In this document: positions 62,429-64,000 of the stretch, piece by piece | How the letters are laid out: each line of letters starts with the position of its first letter | How positions within the stretch are numbered: position 1 is the stretch's first letter | Assembly: GCF_030407765.1 (NCBI RefSeq) | Contig: NZ_JASDCU010000002.1 | Span: forward strand, 124,001-188,000 | Length of the DNA stretch: 64,000 bases | Source of the DNA: Microbacterium sp. APC 3901 | GTDB lineage: Bacteria; Actinomycetota; Actinomycetes; Actinomycetales; Microbacteriaceae | Direction: 5' to 3' | Notes under the pieces: model-generated | What the model saw: the letters and a program-made list of their open reading frames with translations, nothing else | The model's database searches: none | Told to the model about the DNA's origin: nothing | Program-made: the position numbers and the translations under genes

Positions 62429-63967
62429 TCAGATCCCGCCGTCGATCGAGCGGATCAGACCCGGCTCGTCCGGCACCATCACCTGGGTGTCGCGGTTGAG
62501 GCTCTCGCCGCGGAAGAACCTCTTCGACCGCGGGAACAGATACCAGACGAACATGAGCACGAGGCCGAAGGCGAGCGCTCCGATGCCGATCACGAAGGTG
62601 CCGCCGATGCCGAAGAGGACCGTGTAGCCGTAGTCCACGTCCCACATGTCGATCGCCGACTGCACGAAGGCCCAGGTGAGCATGCCCGCGCCCAGCACGG
62701 GAAACAGACCCTTGAAGAAGAAGTCGCGCGCCGAGCGGGTGAGGTCCTTGCGGAAGTACCAGGCACAGGCGAATCCGGTGATGGCGTAGTAGAACGCGAT
62801 CGCCAGACCGAGCGACAGGATCGAGTCCTGGAGGATGTCGTCACTGATCAGGGTCATGCCGATGTAGTAGGCGATGGCCACGACCCCCATGACGATCGTC
62901 GAGAACGACGGCGTCTTGTAGGTCGGGTGCACGTCCTTGAACTTCGCCGGCAGCGCCCGGTACACCCCCATCGCGAGAGTGCCGCGGGCCGTGGGGAGGA
63001 TCGTGGTCTGTGTGGACGAGATGGCAGAGAGCACGACGGCGACCACGAGCACCCAGCCGAACGGGCCGAGCAGTCCGTCCTTGATCGCCAGGAAGAAGTC
63101 GTCGGCGTTGGCCTCGTTGCCGAGTCCCGTGCCCTCCGCACCCAGACCGGCGTACATCATCGCGGCGATCGTGACGCCGACGTAGGTGACGAGGAGGATG
63201 ACGGTGGTCAGCAGCGCTGCGCGGCCGGGGATCTTCTTGGGATCCTTGGTCTCCTCGTTGAGCGCCAGGCAGGTGTCCCAGCCCCAGTAGATGAAAAGAG
63301 CGAGCAGGATCGACTCGGTGAAACCGGGCCAGCTGGTGAACGCGAACGGGTTGAGCCACTCCATCTCGAACGGCGTCGGATCGGGCGCGGTCCCGGCGAA
63401 GAACTGCCAGAGCGCGGCGACGACGAAGATCGCCAGTGCGAGGTACTGGATGCCCAGCAGCACATTCTGGATGCGTTCACCGATCTCGACGCCGCGCCAG
63501 CTGACCCAGGTCATCGCGGCGATGAACAGCACCGCGACGAGGACGATCCGCCAGTCGTTGTTCTCGAGATCGAACCCGATCAGCGACCAGAAGTACACCG
63601 ACGCGATCTGAGCGAGGTTGGCCAGCACGACCATGCCGGCGACCGCGACACCCCAGCCGCCCATCCAGCCGACCCATGGGCCGAACGCTTTCGTCCCCCA
63701 CGTGAAGGTGGTGCCGCAATCGGGGACGGCATTGTTCAGCTCGCGGTAGGCGAAGGCGATCAACAGCATCGGCACGAACGCGATGATGAACGCGATCGGC
63801 GCCTGAGCTCCGACGGCCAGAACGACGTAGCCGAGCGTCGCGACGAGCGAGTACACGGGGGCCGTCGAGGCCAGGCCGATGACGGTCGATCCCCACAGAC
63901 CGAGGGTGCCTGCGGCGAGCCCCTTGCCGTCGGGGCGTTCGAGATGGATCGGCGTCGTAGCTGACAT
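62429..63967 (-). CDS. APC superfamily amino acid permease
   Basis: A 512-residue permease with about 12-13 membrane helices. The N-terminal LGLWGSTVIGLASTAPVYSLVA, AYRELNNAVPDCGTTFTWGTKAFGPWVGWMGGW and YWGWDTCLALNEETKDPKKIPGRAA place it in the APC family near the actinobacterial cluster of amino acid or polyamine transporters; substrate unassigned. The ATG at 63967 lies 6 bases after TATGTT. About 30 bases of its upstream region are in the window. Confidence 0.9.
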   Translation of the reverse strand: MSATTPIHLERPDGKGLAAGTLGLWGSTVIGLASTAPVYSLVATLGYVVLAVGAQAPIAFIIAFVPMLLIAFAYRELNNAVPDCGTTFTWGTKAFGPWVGWMGGWGVAVAGMVVLANLAQIASVYFWSLIGFDLENNDWRIVLVAVLFIAAMTWVSWRGVEIGERIQNVLLGIQYLALAIFVVAALWQFFAGTAPDPTPFEMEWLNPFAFTSWPGFTESILLALFIYWGWDTCLALNEETKDPKKIPGRAALLTTVILLVTYVGVTIAAMMYAGLGAEGTGLGNEANADDFFLAIKDGLLGPFGWVLVVAVVLSAISSTQTTILPTARGTLAMGVYRALPAKFKDVHPTYKTPSFSTIVMGVVAIAYYIGMTLISDDILQDSILSLGLAIAFYYAITGFACAWYFRKDLTRSARDFFFKGLFPVLGAGMLTWAFVQSAIDMWDVDYGYTVLFGIGGTFVIGIGALAFGLVLMFVWYLFPRSKRFFRGESLNRDTQVMVPDEPGLIRSIDGGI

Positions 63968-63973
63968 GCTCAG

Positions 63974-63979
63974 AACATA
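63974..63979 (-). promoter_or_regulatory. Leaderless -10 box of the APC permease gene
   Basis: TATGTT, 6 bases, then the ATG at 63967. Confidence 0.55.
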
Positions 63980-64000
63980 CGGCTACCGCGTATATCGCGT

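Overview
The window is high-GC DNA (about 70%) with actinobacterial gene content and style: many overlapping start/stop codons, frequent GTG starts, start codons placed exactly 6 bases after a TANNNT -10 box, and CIRCE/HrcA control of groES. Gene content and order point to Microbacteriaceae, most likely Microbacterium. This is an inference from the sequence, without any database search. I found no rRNA, tRNA, CRISPR array, insertion sequence or prophage gene. No gene-free stretch exceeds 300 bases; the longest are about 277 bp (37220-37496), 249 bp (15865-16113) and 236 bp (23946-24181), and all three look like promoter regions.

Layout. 1-4.5 kb: a secreted lamin-tail-domain repeat protein cut by the left edge, YccF, a glycerophosphodiesterase, a BAX-inhibitor-1 membrane protein and a GlsB/YeaQ-like protein. 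4.5-9.6 kb: an ECF42-type sigma factor with its YciI partner, L-lactate dehydrogenase, GMP synthase and DUF3817. 9.6-16.9 kb: a sugar operon (solute-binding lipoprotein, two permeases, class II ketose-bisphosphate aldolase, ADP-dependent sugar kinase homologue, mannose-6-phosphate isomerase) divergent from a DeoR regulator. 16.9-19.2 kb: a small WXG100/YbaB cassette. 19.3-23.9 kb: a 1541-residue secreted DNase/5'-nucleotidase. 24-29 kb: SURF1, GuaB3, a sarcosine-oxidase-like flavoenzyme and an ABC-F ATPase.

29.0-35.5 kb holds the least ordinary locus: seven tightly coupled genes on the minus strand. In transcription order they encode a response-regulator/PIG-L deacetylase fusion, an ATP-grasp ligase, a PHP hydrolase, a membrane glycosyltransferase, a 47-residue membrane peptide, a stand-alone receiver and a membrane PAS histidine kinase. 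I read it as a phosphorelay embedded in a surface-glycan or small-molecule modification operon; I do not recognise a named system.

35.7-43 kb: guaB (IMP dehydrogenase), then a branched-chain amino-acid-type ABC transporter (LivH, M, G, F) whose LivH has an extra secreted N-terminal domain, with the binding-protein gene converging from the other strand. 43-46 kb: RarD, a groES standing alone under two CIRCE operators, and a THUMP-like methyltransferase. 46-53 kb: one long minus-strand run acpS-alr-tsaE-tsaB-rimI-tsaD followed by three membrane-protein genes, two of them tandem paralogues. 53-59 kb: glmS, coaA, ppx/gppA, glmM, rpsI, rplM; glmS and glmM both feed UDP-GlcNAc synthesis. 59.4-64 kb: a truA-led operon (truA, membrane protein, a short and apparently truncated HTH-like gene, an EEP-family phosphatase/nuclease) and an APC amino-acid permease.
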